Below the pieces are notes generated by a model that was not told the origin of the DNA, made no database searches, and worked only from the letters and a program-made list of their open reading frames with translations. Below, in pieces: positions 50,363 to 60,793 of a stretch of DNA of 64,000 bases (position 1 is the first letter of the stretch; each line of letters starts with the position of its first letter). Source of the DNA: Leifsonia sp. Root227 (GTDB lineage: Bacteria > Actinomycetota > Actinomycetes > Actinomycetales > Microbacteriaceae). A program made the position numbers and the translations under genes. The DNA lies in NCBI RefSeq assembly GCF_001428745.1, contig NZ_LMIO01000004.1:124001-188000 (forward strand), in the 5' to 3' direction.

Positions 50363-52345
50363 ATGCGCCTCAAGCTCCGCGTTGCCGCCCCGGTCCTCCT
50401 CGCAGCGCTTGTCGCGCCGCTCTTCCTCGCCTCATCGGCATCGGCCGCGACCACCTCGCAGTGGGCCGGGTGGGCGCCACTGACCGGCACGAGCAACAAC
50501 TACACGACCACCGTGACTGTGGCGAACGACCCGCCGCTGATCGCGGACGTGACCAGCGACTCGCGCTCGGGCTCCGTCGGCGTCATCTCCGGCGCATCCA
50601 CCTGGCTCGCCGCCGCCACACCGGTCGGGGCGAAGTACGGGTCGAGCCAGGGCAAGCCATACCTCAACCTGCGTCCGCGAGCGGACAACGCGACATCGCC
50701 GTCGACGACGACGTACACCTTCCGCACGCCGACGCCGACCTCCGGCTGGACGTTCGTGCTCGGCGACATCGACGCGGACAAGGTGCAGATCCGCGCGGTC
50801 GGCCCGGACGGCGTGCCGCTGACGACGGCGCAGCTCGGCTACCGCAGCAGCTTCAACTATTGCGTTCCCGGCGTCTGCACGCCGACGCAGACCCCGGCCG
50901 ACCTACCCGCCTGGGACCCGGCCACCAGGACCCTGAGCGGCGACCCTGTCGTCAACCCGAAGTCCCTCGACACGGCAGGCGCATCGGCGTGGTTCGAGCC
51001 GAACGCGCCCATCGCATCCCTGACGTTCGTGTACACCAGAGTCACCGGCTTCCCGGTGTTCCAGACCTGGTTCGCCTCGCTCGCCCGTGACATCTCCGGA
51101 ACGGTCACCGACGCCAACACCGGCGCCCTCGACGGCGTGCCCGTGACGCTCACGGATGCGAACGGCACCGTGGTGGGGACCGCGACGACCAGCGGAGGCG
51201 GCCACTACGCGTTCCCCGGCTTCCTCGCGACCAGTGGATACACGGTGTCGATCACGCCGCCGCTCGGCAAGATCGCGGTGACCGCGTCCACCGCACCCGC
51301 CGACCTGACGACAGCGGATGCTGTGGTCGACTTCGCGGTGCGCGACATCATCCCTGTCGCGGTCAGCGGGACGGTGAAGGACACGAACGGCCACCCCATC
51401 GCCGGCGCGACGGTCTCCATCGGCGGCGTCTCCGTGACCACGAACCCGGACGGCAGCTACCTCTTCGACACGGTGCCGGTCGGAACGCACCAGGCGCTGC
51501 TGACGCAGCCGGACGGCTACACGCAGACCAGCGGACCAGCGCCGTTCACCATCGTGTCCGGCTCGACGACGCCGATCACCGGCCAGGACTTCGTCGTGGC
51601 GGCCAACCCGACCATCAGCGGAACGGTGACGGCCTCCGGCAACGGGGTCGGCGGGGTGACGGTGAGCGCCACAGGCCCTGGCGGAACGGTCAGCACGGTC
51701 ACCGCCGCGGACGGCAGCTACAGCTTCCCGCGCGTTCCGGCGGGGCCGTACACGGTGACCGTCACGCCGCCTGACGGCCTGGTGGTCGACGGTGCGGCGA
51801 GCCTCCCCGTCACGGTCGCGGCGGTCGACGTCACAGGCGTGGACTTCGCCCTCGCGAAGACCGGAGACATCGCAGGAACGGTGCTCGACACGACAGGGGC
51901 GGGCGTCGCAGGCGCGACGGTCACGATCGACGGGCCGGCGGGCACCGCCACCGTGACCACGGACCAGAGCGGCGCATACGGGGCGACAGGCCTTGTGCCG
52001 GGGACATACACGATCGACCTCACGCTGCCGGACGGATACACGACGACGGACCCACTTACGAAGACCGTGACGATCACGGCCGCCGGGGAGACGTTCGGGG
52101 CGGAGAACTACACTGTGGTCGCGCCCGTGGTGGTGCCGCCGACCACACCGCCCGTGACGCCACCGGCGACCCCCGACCCTGGGACGGGGCCGGCTGGGTC
52201 TGGAGGGTCAGGGTCGGGAACAGGCGGACTGGCAGCGACCGGGTCCGTCGTGGATGCGACGCCAGCGCTGATCGTGGGGGCCGCGCTGCTCGTCGCTGGC
52301 GCTGCGATCAGTGTCGGCAGGCTTGCCCGTCGGCGTCGGACGTAG
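50363..52345 (+). CDS. CnaB-like repeat surface protein with LAATG sorting signal
   Basis: A 660-aa exported protein. It has a signal peptide (LLAALVAPLFLASSASA), an N-terminal domain with WTFVLGDIDADKVQI, then four repeats of about 85 aa resembling CnaB/carboxypeptidase-regulatory modules: DISGTVTDANTGALDGVPVT, AVSGTVKDTNGHPIAGATVS, TISGTVTASGNGVGGVTVSA and DIAGTVLDTTGAGVAGATVT. A Pro/Gly-rich spacer ends in LAATG (623-627), a hydrophobic helix and RRRRT, the class E sortase type. It is divergent from the sigma fusion across 262 bp of relatively AT-rich DNA. Likely a wall-anchored stalk or adhesin. Confidence 0.87.
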   Translation: MRLKLRVAAPVLLAALVAPLFLASSASAATTSQWAGWAPLTGTSNNYTTTVTVANDPPLIADVTSDSRSGSVGVISGASTWLAAATPVGAKYGSSQGKPYLNLRPRADNATSPSTTTYTFRTPTPTSGWTFVLGDIDADKVQIRAVGPDGVPLTTAQLGYRSSFNYCVPGVCTPTQTPADLPAWDPATRTLSGDPVVNPKSLDTAGASAWFEPNAPIASLTFVYTRVTGFPVFQTWFASLARDISGTVTDANTGALDGVPVTLTDANGTVVGTATTSGGGHYAFPGFLATSGYTVSITPPLGKIAVTASTAPADLTTADAVVDFAVRDIIPVAVSGTVKDTNGHPIAGATVSIGGVSVTTNPDGSYLFDTVPVGTHQALLTQPDGYTQTSGPAPFTIVSGSTTPITGQDFVVAANPTISGTVTASGNGVGGVTVSATGPGGTVSTVTAADGSYSFPRVPAGPYTVTVTPPDGLVVDGAASLPVTVAAVDVTGVDFALAKTGDIAGTVLDTTGAGVAGATVTIDGPAGTATVTTDQSGAYGATGLVPGTYTIDLTLPDGYTTTDPLTKTVTITAAGETFGAENYTVVAPVVVPPTTPPVTPPATPDPGTGPAGSGGSGSGTGGLAATGSVVDATPALIVGAALLVAGAAISVGRLARRRRT

Positions 52346-52354
52346 AATCGGGGG

Positions 52355-52792
52355 GTGCCCGATGACCTGCTCGCCCTGGAGAACCAGGTCTGCTTCGGCC
52401 TCGCCGTCGCCGCTCGCAGCGTGATCGCGCTGTATCGCCCCGTGCTGGAGCCGCTGTCGCTGACGCATCCGCAGTATCTGGTGATGCTCGCGCTGTGGGA
52501 GCGCGACCCGCGGTCGGTGAAGGAGCTCAGCGAAGCTCTGCAGTTGGAGCCCGCGACGCTGTCCCCCCTGCTGAAGCGCCTCGAAGCGACCGGGTACGTC
52601 GAGCGGAAGCGGAGCACGAGTGACGAGCGCACGCTCGAGGTCACGCTCACACAGAGCGGCAGGGAGCTGCGGAGCGAGGCGGAGAAGATCCCCGGCCAGA
52701 TCGTCGCCAGGCTCGGGCTGCCGGTCAGCGAGCTTGAGCACCTGCGCGAGGGATTGCACGCGATCATCGCGGCCGCGTCGCGAACCCCCTGA
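52355..52792 (+). CDS. MarR-family regulator (OhrR-like)
   Basis: A 145-aa MarR protein. The winged helix contains KELSEALQLEPATLSPLLKR, then LEATGYVERKRSTSDERTLE, the MarR wing. A Cys at position 13 (NQVCFGLAVAAR) matches the redox cysteine of OhrR-type sensors that respond to organic peroxides. GTG start at 52355 with GGGGG before it. The likely operator is the GTTAGTGCACTAAC dyad at 53053, upstream of the convergent small gene. Confidence 0.87.
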   Translation: MPDDLLALENQVCFGLAVAARSVIALYRPVLEPLSLTHPQYLVMLALWERDPRSVKELSEALQLEPATLSPLLKRLEATGYVERKRSTSDERTLEVTLTQSGRELRSEAEKIPGQIVARLGLPVSELEHLREGLHAIIAAASRTP

Positions 52793-52828
52793 GCCGGTTA
52801 CAGCTCCGTCGAGCCGGTCACAGCTCCG

Positions 52829-53038
52829 TCACGGGCACACGAGACGGGTGGCGTCGCGCTGGCCTTCCGGCCGGAGCACGGTGTGTTCCGTCATCGGCCG
52901 TCCACAGATCGGGCACGGGGATGCGGCGGAGCGGTGGTCCGGGCCTTCCGGGTGGCCTGCGCCGAGCTGGGCGGGACCGGCGACGCTGATCAGCTTCTCG
53001 TTCATCCGGGTGTACCAGCGCATGAAGCTTCCGGACAT
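52829..53038 (-). CDS. Small zinc-ribbon-like protein
   Basis: A 69-aa protein with a C-terminal CPICGRPMTEH and a final LVCP, which gives Cys-x2-Cys plus a further Cys, partly a zinc ribbon. The N-terminal RWYTRMNEKLI is basic/amphipathic. GAGGAG precedes the ATG. A perfect 14-bp palindrome stands just upstream. No family known; regulation by the adjacent MarR protein is inferred. Confidence 0.65.
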   Translation of the reverse strand: MSGSFMRWYTRMNEKLISVAGPAQLGAGHPEGPDHRSAASPCPICGRPMTEHTVLRPEGQRDATRLVCP

Positions 53039-53052
53039 GATCTCCTCAATTC

Positions 53053-53066
53053 GTTAGTGCACTAAC
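53053..53066. promoter_or_regulatory. Perfect 14-bp palindrome, probable MarR operator
   Basis: GTTAGTGCACTAAC, 15 bp upstream of the small zinc-ribbon gene, with a related half-site ACTAGTGTAC overlapping on the right. The size and symmetry suit a MarR dimer. Confidence 0.6.
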
Positions 53067-53080
53067 TAGTGTACGCCCGA

Positions 53081-53112
53081 TTGACCTTGACCCGCGGGTC
53101 AGGGTTTACGCT
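53081..53112 (+). promoter_or_regulatory. MerR-type promoter with long spacer
   Basis: TTGACC (53081-53086) and TACGCT (53107-53112) are 20 bp apart. The spacer holds the near-perfect dyad CCTTGACCCG/CGGGTCAGGG (53085-53104, one mismatch). An over-long spacer with a central dyad is the hallmark of MerR-activated promoters; here it precedes the merR gene. Confidence 0.65.
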
Positions 53113-53128
53113 GTGGGCGGAGGAAGCC

Positions 53129-53500
53129 ATGCAGATCAGCGAACTCGCCCAACGGGCAGGCGTCACGGTGAAGGCCGTGCGCTACTACGAGAGTCTCGGC
53201 CTCGTGCTGCCGGACCGGCTCCCCAACGGCTACCGCGACTACACCGACGAGCAGGTGCGCGCCGTCACCGAGATCCGCGAGCTGGCGAATTCGGGCATCT
53301 CCCCCAGCAAGGCCACGCCGTTCATCGAATGCCTCGGCACCGGTCACCGGTTCAGCGACGAGTGCTCCGCATCCCTCGCCGCATACCGCGACAGCATCGC
53401 CGACCTCGACCAGACCATCGCCGTGCTCACCCGCCGCCGTGAGACCCTCGCCCGCCGCCTCGACACCGGCGCCTCCCGCGCGACCTCACCGGAGGACTGA
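53129..53500 (+). CDS. MerR-family transcriptional regulator
   Basis: A 123-aa regulator. The N-terminal HTH is MQISELAQRAGVTVKAVRYY followed by ESLGLVLPDRLPNGYRDYTD; the rest is a coiled-coil dimer helix. One Cys (DECSAS) and ECLG are seen but not a known metal-site pattern, so its ligand is uncertain. GGAGGAAGCC precedes the ATG. The promoter at 53081-53112 implies autoregulation. Confidence 0.88.
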   Translation: MQISELAQRAGVTVKAVRYYESLGLVLPDRLPNGYRDYTDEQVRAVTEIRELANSGISPSKATPFIECLGTGHRFSDECSASLAAYRDSIADLDQTIAVLTRRRETLARRLDTGASRATSPED

Positions 53501-53542
53501 GCCGCCGGCTCAACGCTGCAGCGCCCCGCCCCGCCCCGCCCG

Positions 53543-55363
<1,821 letters not shown>

Positions 55364-55387
55364 GGACACTATCGTGCACTAGAAATG

Positions 55388-55398
55388 CAGCGCTGTAA
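55388..55398. promoter_or_regulatory. LacI operator upstream of the GH2 gene
   Basis: CAGCGCTGTAA, with core CAGCGCTG (55388-55395) palindromic. The AGCGCTGTAA part recurs at 56556-56565 in the promoter of the ABC-GH43 operon. Confidence 0.6.
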
Positions 55399-55458
55399 AA
55401 CAGCGGATGCTGTCGCGCCGGAATTGCGCAGGGCGGCCGGGCACCCGTGCGAATCCAC

Positions 55459-56469
55459 TCAGACCAGCGGGGCGCTCTCCCGCGTCACCAGCTCGTAGCC
55501 GACCAGCTCGTGCCTGCCCATCGTGGCCAGGCCGTCGATCCGCTCGCAGAGCATCGCGACCGCCCTGGTCGCGAGCGCCGTGAGGTCGGGTGCGATGGTC
55601 GTGATGCTGGGGAAGGTCACCGAGGTCATGAGCGTGTTGTCCCATCCCGTGATCGCCACATCTTCCGGAACGCGGAGGCCGCGCTCCTGGAGCGCACGCA
55701 GCGCGCCGATGGCGGCCAGGTCGTCTCGGCACATGATCGCGTCGAGCTGCAGGCCGCCGTCCAGGGCCGCCCCGATCGCCACGGCTCCCTCCACAGGAGA
55801 GATGGCGTTGCTCGGGATGAGCATGGCCGGGTCGGGGATGATGCCCGCGTCTTCGAGCGCCGCCTGATATCCGGCGATGCGGAGCTCCGACGTGCGCGAG
55901 AGGCGGTCCGGCTCGTGGCCGGCGAAGGCGATCCTGCGGCGGCCGAGGCGAAGGAGGTGCGTTGTCGCCTCCCGCGCGGCAGCGACGTTGTCGATCATGA
56001 CGCGGTCGATGCTGAGCGGGGCGGCCCCCTCGCCCAGGATGACCATGGGCAGAGAGCTCCTGGTCTGCGCGAGCTCGGCGGAGCTCATCACGCTCGGCTG
56101 GAAGACGATGCCGTCGACCATGCCGGCCTCGATGCCGGAGACCGCAGCGCGCTCCCCGTCCAGGGTGGCGTCCGTCTGCTCGAGCAGCACACGATATCCC
56201 TGCGCCTCCGCCACGTCGGACACCCGGCGGGCCAACTCGGCGAAGTACGGGAGGGTCACGTCGGCGAACGCCAGCGCCAACAGCCCCGTGCGTCCGGTCG
56301 CCAGCCTGCGGCCGAGGAGATTGGGCCGGTAGCCGAGCTCGTCGATCGCCTTCTGGACCCGTTCGCGCATCCTGTCGCTGACGTGCGGGTATTCGTGGAC
56401 GACGTTCGAGACGGTCTTCATCGACACCCCGGCGAGCTCCGCCACGTCCTGCAAGCGCACACCCGCCAC
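55459..56469 (-). CDS. LacI-family repressor of the GH2/GH43 locus
   Basis: A 336-aa LacI/GalR protein. HTH RLQDVAELAGVSMKTVSNVV and hinge YRPNLLGRRLATGRTGLLAL, then a ligand domain with QLDAIMCRDDLAAIGALRAL and VAITGWDNTLM. It lies between the GH2 gene and the divergent ABC operon, and AGCGCTGTAA cores precede both, so it likely represses both until an oligosaccharide or sugar is present. GTG start at 56469. Confidence 0.9.
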   Translation of the reverse strand: MAGVRLQDVAELAGVSMKTVSNVVHEYPHVSDRMRERVQKAIDELGYRPNLLGRRLATGRTGLLALAFADVTLPYFAELARRVSDVAEAQGYRVLLEQTDATLDGERAAVSGIEAGMVDGIVFQPSVMSSAELAQTRSSLPMVILGEGAAPLSIDRVMIDNVAAAREATTHLLRLGRRRIAFAGHEPDRLSRTSELRIAGYQAALEDAGIIPDPAMLIPSNAISPVEGAVAIGAALDGGLQLDAIMCRDDLAAIGALRALQERGLRVPEDVAITGWDNTLMTSVTFPSITTIAPDLTALATRAVAMLCERIDGLATMGRHELVGYELVTRESAPLV

Positions 56470-56539
56470 GCGCGTCTCCTCTCGTCATGAGAACTCTACT
56501 TTGCGGGCCGATTACCCCGAGTCACCAATTGTCCACCGC

Positions 56540-56568
56540 TTGACAGCAAATTTCTAGCGCTGTAATTT
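56540..56568 (+). promoter_or_regulatory. Near-consensus promoter of the ABC-GH43 operon with embedded LacI operator
   Basis: TTGACA (56540-56545), 17 bp, TAATTT (56563-56568). The operator core AGCGCTG fills the spacer end, so a bound repressor would block RNA polymerase directly. The start codon is about 60 bp downstream. Confidence 0.75.
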
Positions 56569-56626
56569 CGAGAGCAGCGCGGCTCCGCCCGCGACTCGTG
56601 CCTGTCACTCAAGGGAGAGAAATCAC

Positions 56627-57937
56627 ATGAAGAAGCGATCTGCCGTGCGGGTCCTGGCCGCCGCGGTGGCCGTGGGCCTCGGCCTCGCACTCACAGCCTG
56701 CGGCAGCTCAGGCGGCTCTGGTGGAGAGGTGGCGTCCGGCGACTACTCCGGACCCAAGGTCACCGTCACCTTCTGGAACGGCTGGACGGGCGGCGCAGCA
56801 CCCGTGCTGGTTCCGAAGCTCGTCGACAAGTTCAACTCGGAGCACAAGAACATCGTCGTCAAGAACGTCCCGATGGAATGGGCGGACCTGGCGAAGAAGA
56901 TGCCGCTCGCCGTCAAGGCCGGAAAGGGTCCGGACGTCGCGGTCGCGCACGGCGACGATGTCGCCACATACGCCGCGCAGGGCCTGCTGCTCAAGAGCGA
57001 TTCCATCGTCAAGTCCCTCGGTTACAGCGCCGACGACTTCCCGGAAGGTCTCATGAAGGCGGGCGAGTACAAAGGCGCCCAGTACGGCATCCCGTGGAGC
57101 GTCACGCCGCTCGGTCTCTACGTGAACAAGGACGTCCTCAAGCAGGCGGGCATCGACCCGACCACGATCCCCGCCGACAAGGCCTCGTACATGGATGCAC
57201 TGGCGAAGCTCAAGACGGCGGGCGTCCAGGGCGAATGGGTCGACGGCTACGTGTTCACCGGAACGTTCGAGTTCCAGTCGCTGCTCTGGCAGTTCGGCGG
57301 CGACCTGTTCAACGACGACGTCACGAAGGCCACCTTCAACTCGGACGCAGGCGTGCAGGCGCTGACCCACATGGTCGACCTCATCAAGCAGGGATACAGC
57401 CCGGCCAACGTCGCTCAGGACGGCAACATCAACGCCCTGATCGCAGGCAAGACGGCATTCAACTGGAACGGCGTGTGGCAGACCACCAACACCGCGTTCG
57501 ACAAGCTCGACTGGACGGCGGTCGCCGTGCCCCAGATCGGCACCGAGAAGGCGGTCTGGTCCTCATCCACCCACTGGATGTTCATGAACAACAAGGGCCA
57601 GGACAAGAACAAGACGGCCGCCGCCGCCACGTTCGTCAAGTGGATGAACGACAACTCGGCGAGCTGGCCCGACACCGGCGAGCTGCCCGCGAGCAACAGC
57701 GTGCGCAACGACCCGGCCCTGGTGAAGAAGTACCCGAACCTGAAGCCGTTCCTCGACGAACTCCCGTACGCCCACTACGAGACGTCGGCTCCCGGCATCA
57801 CCAGCGTCACCGCCACGGTCACCACGGCCGTCAACGAGGCTGTCACCGGCAAGAAGTCGCCGAAGCAGGCCCTCGACGACGCCGTCGAGAAGGCGAACAC
57901 CCTGCTCACCCAGAACAAGCAGACCTATGGCGAATGA
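56627..57937 (+). CDS. Sugar ABC transporter substrate-binding lipoprotein
   Basis: A 436-aa extracellular solute-binding protein of family 1. Signal peptide with lipobox ALTACG at about 21-25. VTFWNGWTGG in the mature N-terminus and KTAFNWNGVWQTTN are typical oligosaccharide-binding regions with stacking Trp. AAGGGAGAGAAATCACATG gives a good ribosome site. First gene of an operon with two permeases and a GH43 enzyme; its ligand is probably an arabino- or xylo-oligosaccharide (inferred from GH43). Confidence 0.92.
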   Translation: MKKRSAVRVLAAAVAVGLGLALTACGSSGGSGGEVASGDYSGPKVTVTFWNGWTGGAAPVLVPKLVDKFNSEHKNIVVKNVPMEWADLAKKMPLAVKAGKGPDVAVAHGDDVATYAAQGLLLKSDSIVKSLGYSADDFPEGLMKAGEYKGAQYGIPWSVTPLGLYVNKDVLKQAGIDPTTIPADKASYMDALAKLKTAGVQGEWVDGYVFTGTFEFQSLLWQFGGDLFNDDVTKATFNSDAGVQALTHMVDLIKQGYSPANVAQDGNINALIAGKTAFNWNGVWQTTNTAFDKLDWTAVAVPQIGTEKAVWSSSTHWMFMNNKGQDKNKTAAAATFVKWMNDNSASWPDTGELPASNSVRNDPALVKKYPNLKPFLDELPYAHYETSAPGITSVTATVTTAVNEAVTGKKSPKQALDDAVEKANTLLTQNKQTYGE

Positions 57938-58907
57938 GCTCGCTGTAGAGGCGGCATCCCGGCCTGGCGCCGGGGTGCCGCCTCGGCGCGCCCGGCGCAG
58001 CAGCACGCTGGCTGCGCCGCGTCGTACGAAGACGGCCTACCTCTTCCTGGCGCCGTTCCTCGTCCTGTTCCTCGTCTTCGTGGCCGGTCCGGCCGTGTTC
58101 GGCCTGTGGATCAGCCTCACCAACTGGAGCCCGTTCCGCGACACCCAGCAGTTCATCGGGCTGAAGAACTACCTCGACCTCTTCACGCCGAACTCGGCCA
58201 CCTCCGGCGACTTCTGGCAGTCGATGGGCGCCACCGGCATCTTCACCGTCGCCAGCGTGCCGTTCCTTCTCGTCATCCCGCTGCTGATCGCGCAGCTCCT
58301 CAACCGCAAGATCCGCGGCGGCACGGTCTTCCGGGCCGTGTTCTTCGCGCCCTACGTCCTCGGCGTCGCGGTGATCGGCGTGATCTGGAAGTACCTGCTC
58401 GACACCCAGTCCGGCATCGTCAACCACGTGCTCGGGATGTTCGGCCTCCCCTCCGACATCCCCTGGACCGTCAACGTGCCATGGGTCTGGGTCTCCCTGG
58501 TCGGCATCACGGTGTGGTGGACCCTCGGGTTCAACACCGTCATCATCCTCGCCGGCCTCAAAGGCATCAATAACGACCTGTACGAGGCGGCAGCGCTGGA
58601 CGGCGCAGGTCCCTTCCGGAAGTTCTTCAGCGTCACGCTCCCCGGCCTGCGCCAGGTCATGACGTTCGTCGTGACGGTGACCATCCTCGCCTCCGCCAAC
58701 ATGTTCGGTCAGTCGTACATCGTGACCAAGGGCGGCCCTGGCAACCAGACCAGGACCGCGATCATGTACATCTCCGACCAGGGGCTCTCGCAGAACAACA
58801 TGGCAGCAGCGTCGGCCATGAGCTACGTGCTGTTCGTGTTCCTCGCGATCATCAGCATCGTCAACTTCCGCCTGCAGCGGGAGCGCACGGAAAGGGCACC
58901 CAGATGA
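57927..58907 (+). CDS. Sugar ABC transporter permease, MalF type
   Basis: A 326-aa CUT1 permease with six helices. The EAA loop is DLYEAAALDGAGPFRKFFSV. A disordered Arg/Pro N-terminus of about 35 residues precedes the first helix. Overlaps the binding-protein gene by 11 bp and the next permease by ATGA. Confidence 0.92.
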   Translation: MANELAVEAASRPGAGVPPRRARRSSTLAAPRRTKTAYLFLAPFLVLFLVFVAGPAVFGLWISLTNWSPFRDTQQFIGLKNYLDLFTPNSATSGDFWQSMGATGIFTVASVPFLLVIPLLIAQLLNRKIRGGTVFRAVFFAPYVLGVAVIGVIWKYLLDTQSGIVNHVLGMFGLPSDIPWTVNVPWVWVSLVGITVWWTLGFNTVIILAGLKGINNDLYEAAALDGAGPFRKFFSVTLPGLRQVMTFVVTVTILASANMFGQSYIVTKGGPGNQTRTAIMYISDQGLSQNNMAAASAMSYVLFVFLAIISIVNFRLQRERTERAPR

Positions 58908-59806
58908 CGGCCGTCACCTCCCAGCAGCCTGTCGCGAGCGGAGAGGAGCAGCGCCCCGTCCGGCAGGAGCGGCGCAGGTCACCGCGCCGTACGGCCGGTC
59001 AGATCGTCCTCTACGTCGTGCTCTGCCTGGTCACCCTGCTGATCGTGCTGCCGCTGCTGTGGATCGTGCTCACGTCGTTCAAGACGGACAGCGACACCAT
59101 CCAGAACCCGTTCTCGGTCTTCCCGACTCCGTGGTCGGTCGACGCGTACATCACGCTGTCGAGCGGGCAGCAGCCGATCTTCCGCTGGTTCCTCAACAGC
59201 CTGCTCGCCGCCACACTGCAGACGGCGATCATCCTGGTGACGGCCTCCGCTGCGGCATACGCCCTCGCCAGGCTGGAGTTCTGGGGCAAGAAGATCGTGT
59301 TCGGCGCCATCATCGCCACGCTGCTCGTCCCTCCGGTCATCTTCCTCATCCCGAACTACCTGATCGTGCAGAACCTGGGCTGGCTCGACACCATCTGGGC
59401 CATCTCCATCCCCGGCGCCGCGAGCGCGTTCGGCGTGTTCTTCCTCCGCCAGTTCTTCATCGGCCTGCCGGTGGAGATCGAGGAGGCGGCCAGGATCGAC
59501 GGCGCAGGCGACATCAGGATCTTCTTGCAGATCGTCGTGCCGCTCGCCCGCCCCGCCCTCGCGACGCTCGCCGTGCTGAGCTTCCTCGCCAACTGGAACG
59601 ACTTCCTCTGGCCGGTGTACGTGCTGCTCAGTCCGGAGAACCTCACGCTGCAGCCCGGTCTCGCCCAGCTCCAGGGCGCGTACTCGACGCACTTCGCGAT
59701 CGTGATGGCCGGGGCGGTGATCGCCTCGATTCCCGTGCTGATCCTGTTCTCGATCGCTCAGCGCCACATCGTGGACAGCGTCGCCAGCTCCGGCGTGAAA
59801 GGATGA
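58904..59806 (+). CDS. Sugar ABC transporter permease, MalG type
   Basis: A 300-aa CUT1 permease; EAA loop EEAARIDGAGDIRIFLQIVV. The N-terminal 25 residues are polar/basic. Partner of the preceding MalF-type protein; no ATPase gene is adjacent, so a shared ATPase is presumed. ATGA overlap with the GH43 gene. Confidence 0.92.
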   Translation: MTAVTSQQPVASGEEQRPVRQERRRSPRRTAGQIVLYVVLCLVTLLIVLPLLWIVLTSFKTDSDTIQNPFSVFPTPWSVDAYITLSSGQQPIFRWFLNSLLAATLQTAIILVTASAAAYALARLEFWGKKIVFGAIIATLLVPPVIFLIPNYLIVQNLGWLDTIWAISIPGAASAFGVFFLRQFFIGLPVEIEEAARIDGAGDIRIFLQIVVPLARPALATLAVLSFLANWNDFLWPVYVLLSPENLTLQPGLAQLQGAYSTHFAIVMAGAVIASIPVLILFSIAQRHIVDSVASSGVKG

Positions 59807-60783
59807 GGTCGGCGGCGGCCGGCGTCGCGGCAGCGGCGGCCGTCGCGCTGGCCGCGCTGACCGGCTGCTCGGGCAGCGCACCCGCGCCCACGTCGGGCTC
59901 CGCGTCCTCCCCCGCTGCCGGTCCGACGTTCGCGATCGATCAGGACTTCGCCGACCCCGACGTCATCGTCCACGACGAAACGGCGTACGCGTTCGCCACG
60001 AACACCCCCGGTTTCCTGGTGCGCTCGGCGACCTCGACCGACCTGCGCCACTGGACGGTGTCGGAGACGGACGCGCTCACCGCGCTGCCCGGCTGGGCGC
60101 AGCCCGGCCGCACCTGGGCGCCAGACGTGGCCGAGGTGTCCCCAGGCTCCTTCGTCATGTACCTGACCGCTCAGGATGCCGCTTCCGGCCACCAGTGCAT
60201 CGGCACGGCGACGTCGACCACGCCAGGCGGCCCGTTCCTCCCCGCCTCTGAGACAGCGCTCGTCTGCCCGGTGGATGCGGGCGGTGCGATCGACGCCGCC
60301 ACCTTCCGCGACGACGACGGCAGTCTGCACCTGCTCTGGAAGACGGACGGGAACTGCTGCGGCCTCGACACCTGGATCGAGACCGCCCCGCTGGCGCCAG
60401 ACGGTCTCCGTCTCACGGGTGCGCCCGTCAAGCTCCTCAAGCAGGACAGGGCGTGGGAGGGTGCTCTGGTCGAGGCGCCCGACCTGGTGAAGCGCGACGG
60501 CGTCTACGTACTGTTCTTCTCCGCGAACGACTACGGCGGCGACGACTACGCCATCGGCACAGCGACGGGCTCGTCGCTGACTCAGCCGTTCACCTCCCAG
60601 GAGAGGCCGTTCCTCACGTCAGCGTCGCACGCTGGAACCTTCCACGGTCCAGGCGGCCAGAACGTCGTCAGCTTCCGCGGGAAGGACTGGCTCGTCTTCC
60701 ACAGCTGGGACGACTCGTACGCCTATCGCGGGATGCTCGTGCGCCCGCTCACCTGGGACGGCGCGACCCCGCACCTCGGCTGA
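59803..60783 (+). CDS. GH43-family lipoprotein glycosidase
   Basis: A 326-aa protein with a signal peptide and lipobox ALTGC, so it is exported and lipidated. The five-bladed beta-propeller residues of GH43 are present: DFADPDVIVHD gives the base Asp, DAATFRDDDG is a mid-blade motif, and ALVEAPDLVKRDG carries the acid Glu. GH43 enzymes act on alpha-L-arabinofuranosides or beta-xylosides. It is coupled to the permease by ATGA. As a surface-tethered enzyme it can trim oligosaccharides before uptake. Confidence 0.88.
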   Translation: MRSAAAGVAAAAAVALAALTGCSGSAPAPTSGSASSPAAGPTFAIDQDFADPDVIVHDETAYAFATNTPGFLVRSATSTDLRHWTVSETDALTALPGWAQPGRTWAPDVAEVSPGSFVMYLTAQDAASGHQCIGTATSTTPGGPFLPASETALVCPVDAGGAIDAATFRDDDGSLHLLWKTDGNCCGLDTWIETAPLAPDGLRLTGAPVKLLKQDRAWEGALVEAPDLVKRDGVYVLFFSANDYGGDDYAIGTATGSSLTQPFTSQERPFLTSASHAGTFHGPGGQNVVSFRGKDWLVFHSWDDSYAYRGMLVRPLTWDGATPHLG

Positions 60784-60793
60784 CCGCCGGCGC

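Noticed and set aside
53498..53512. TGAGCC-gcc-GGCTCA after the merR stop as a terminator
   Set aside because: Six-base arms with three-base loop are short and without a T-run; too weak to list as a feature.
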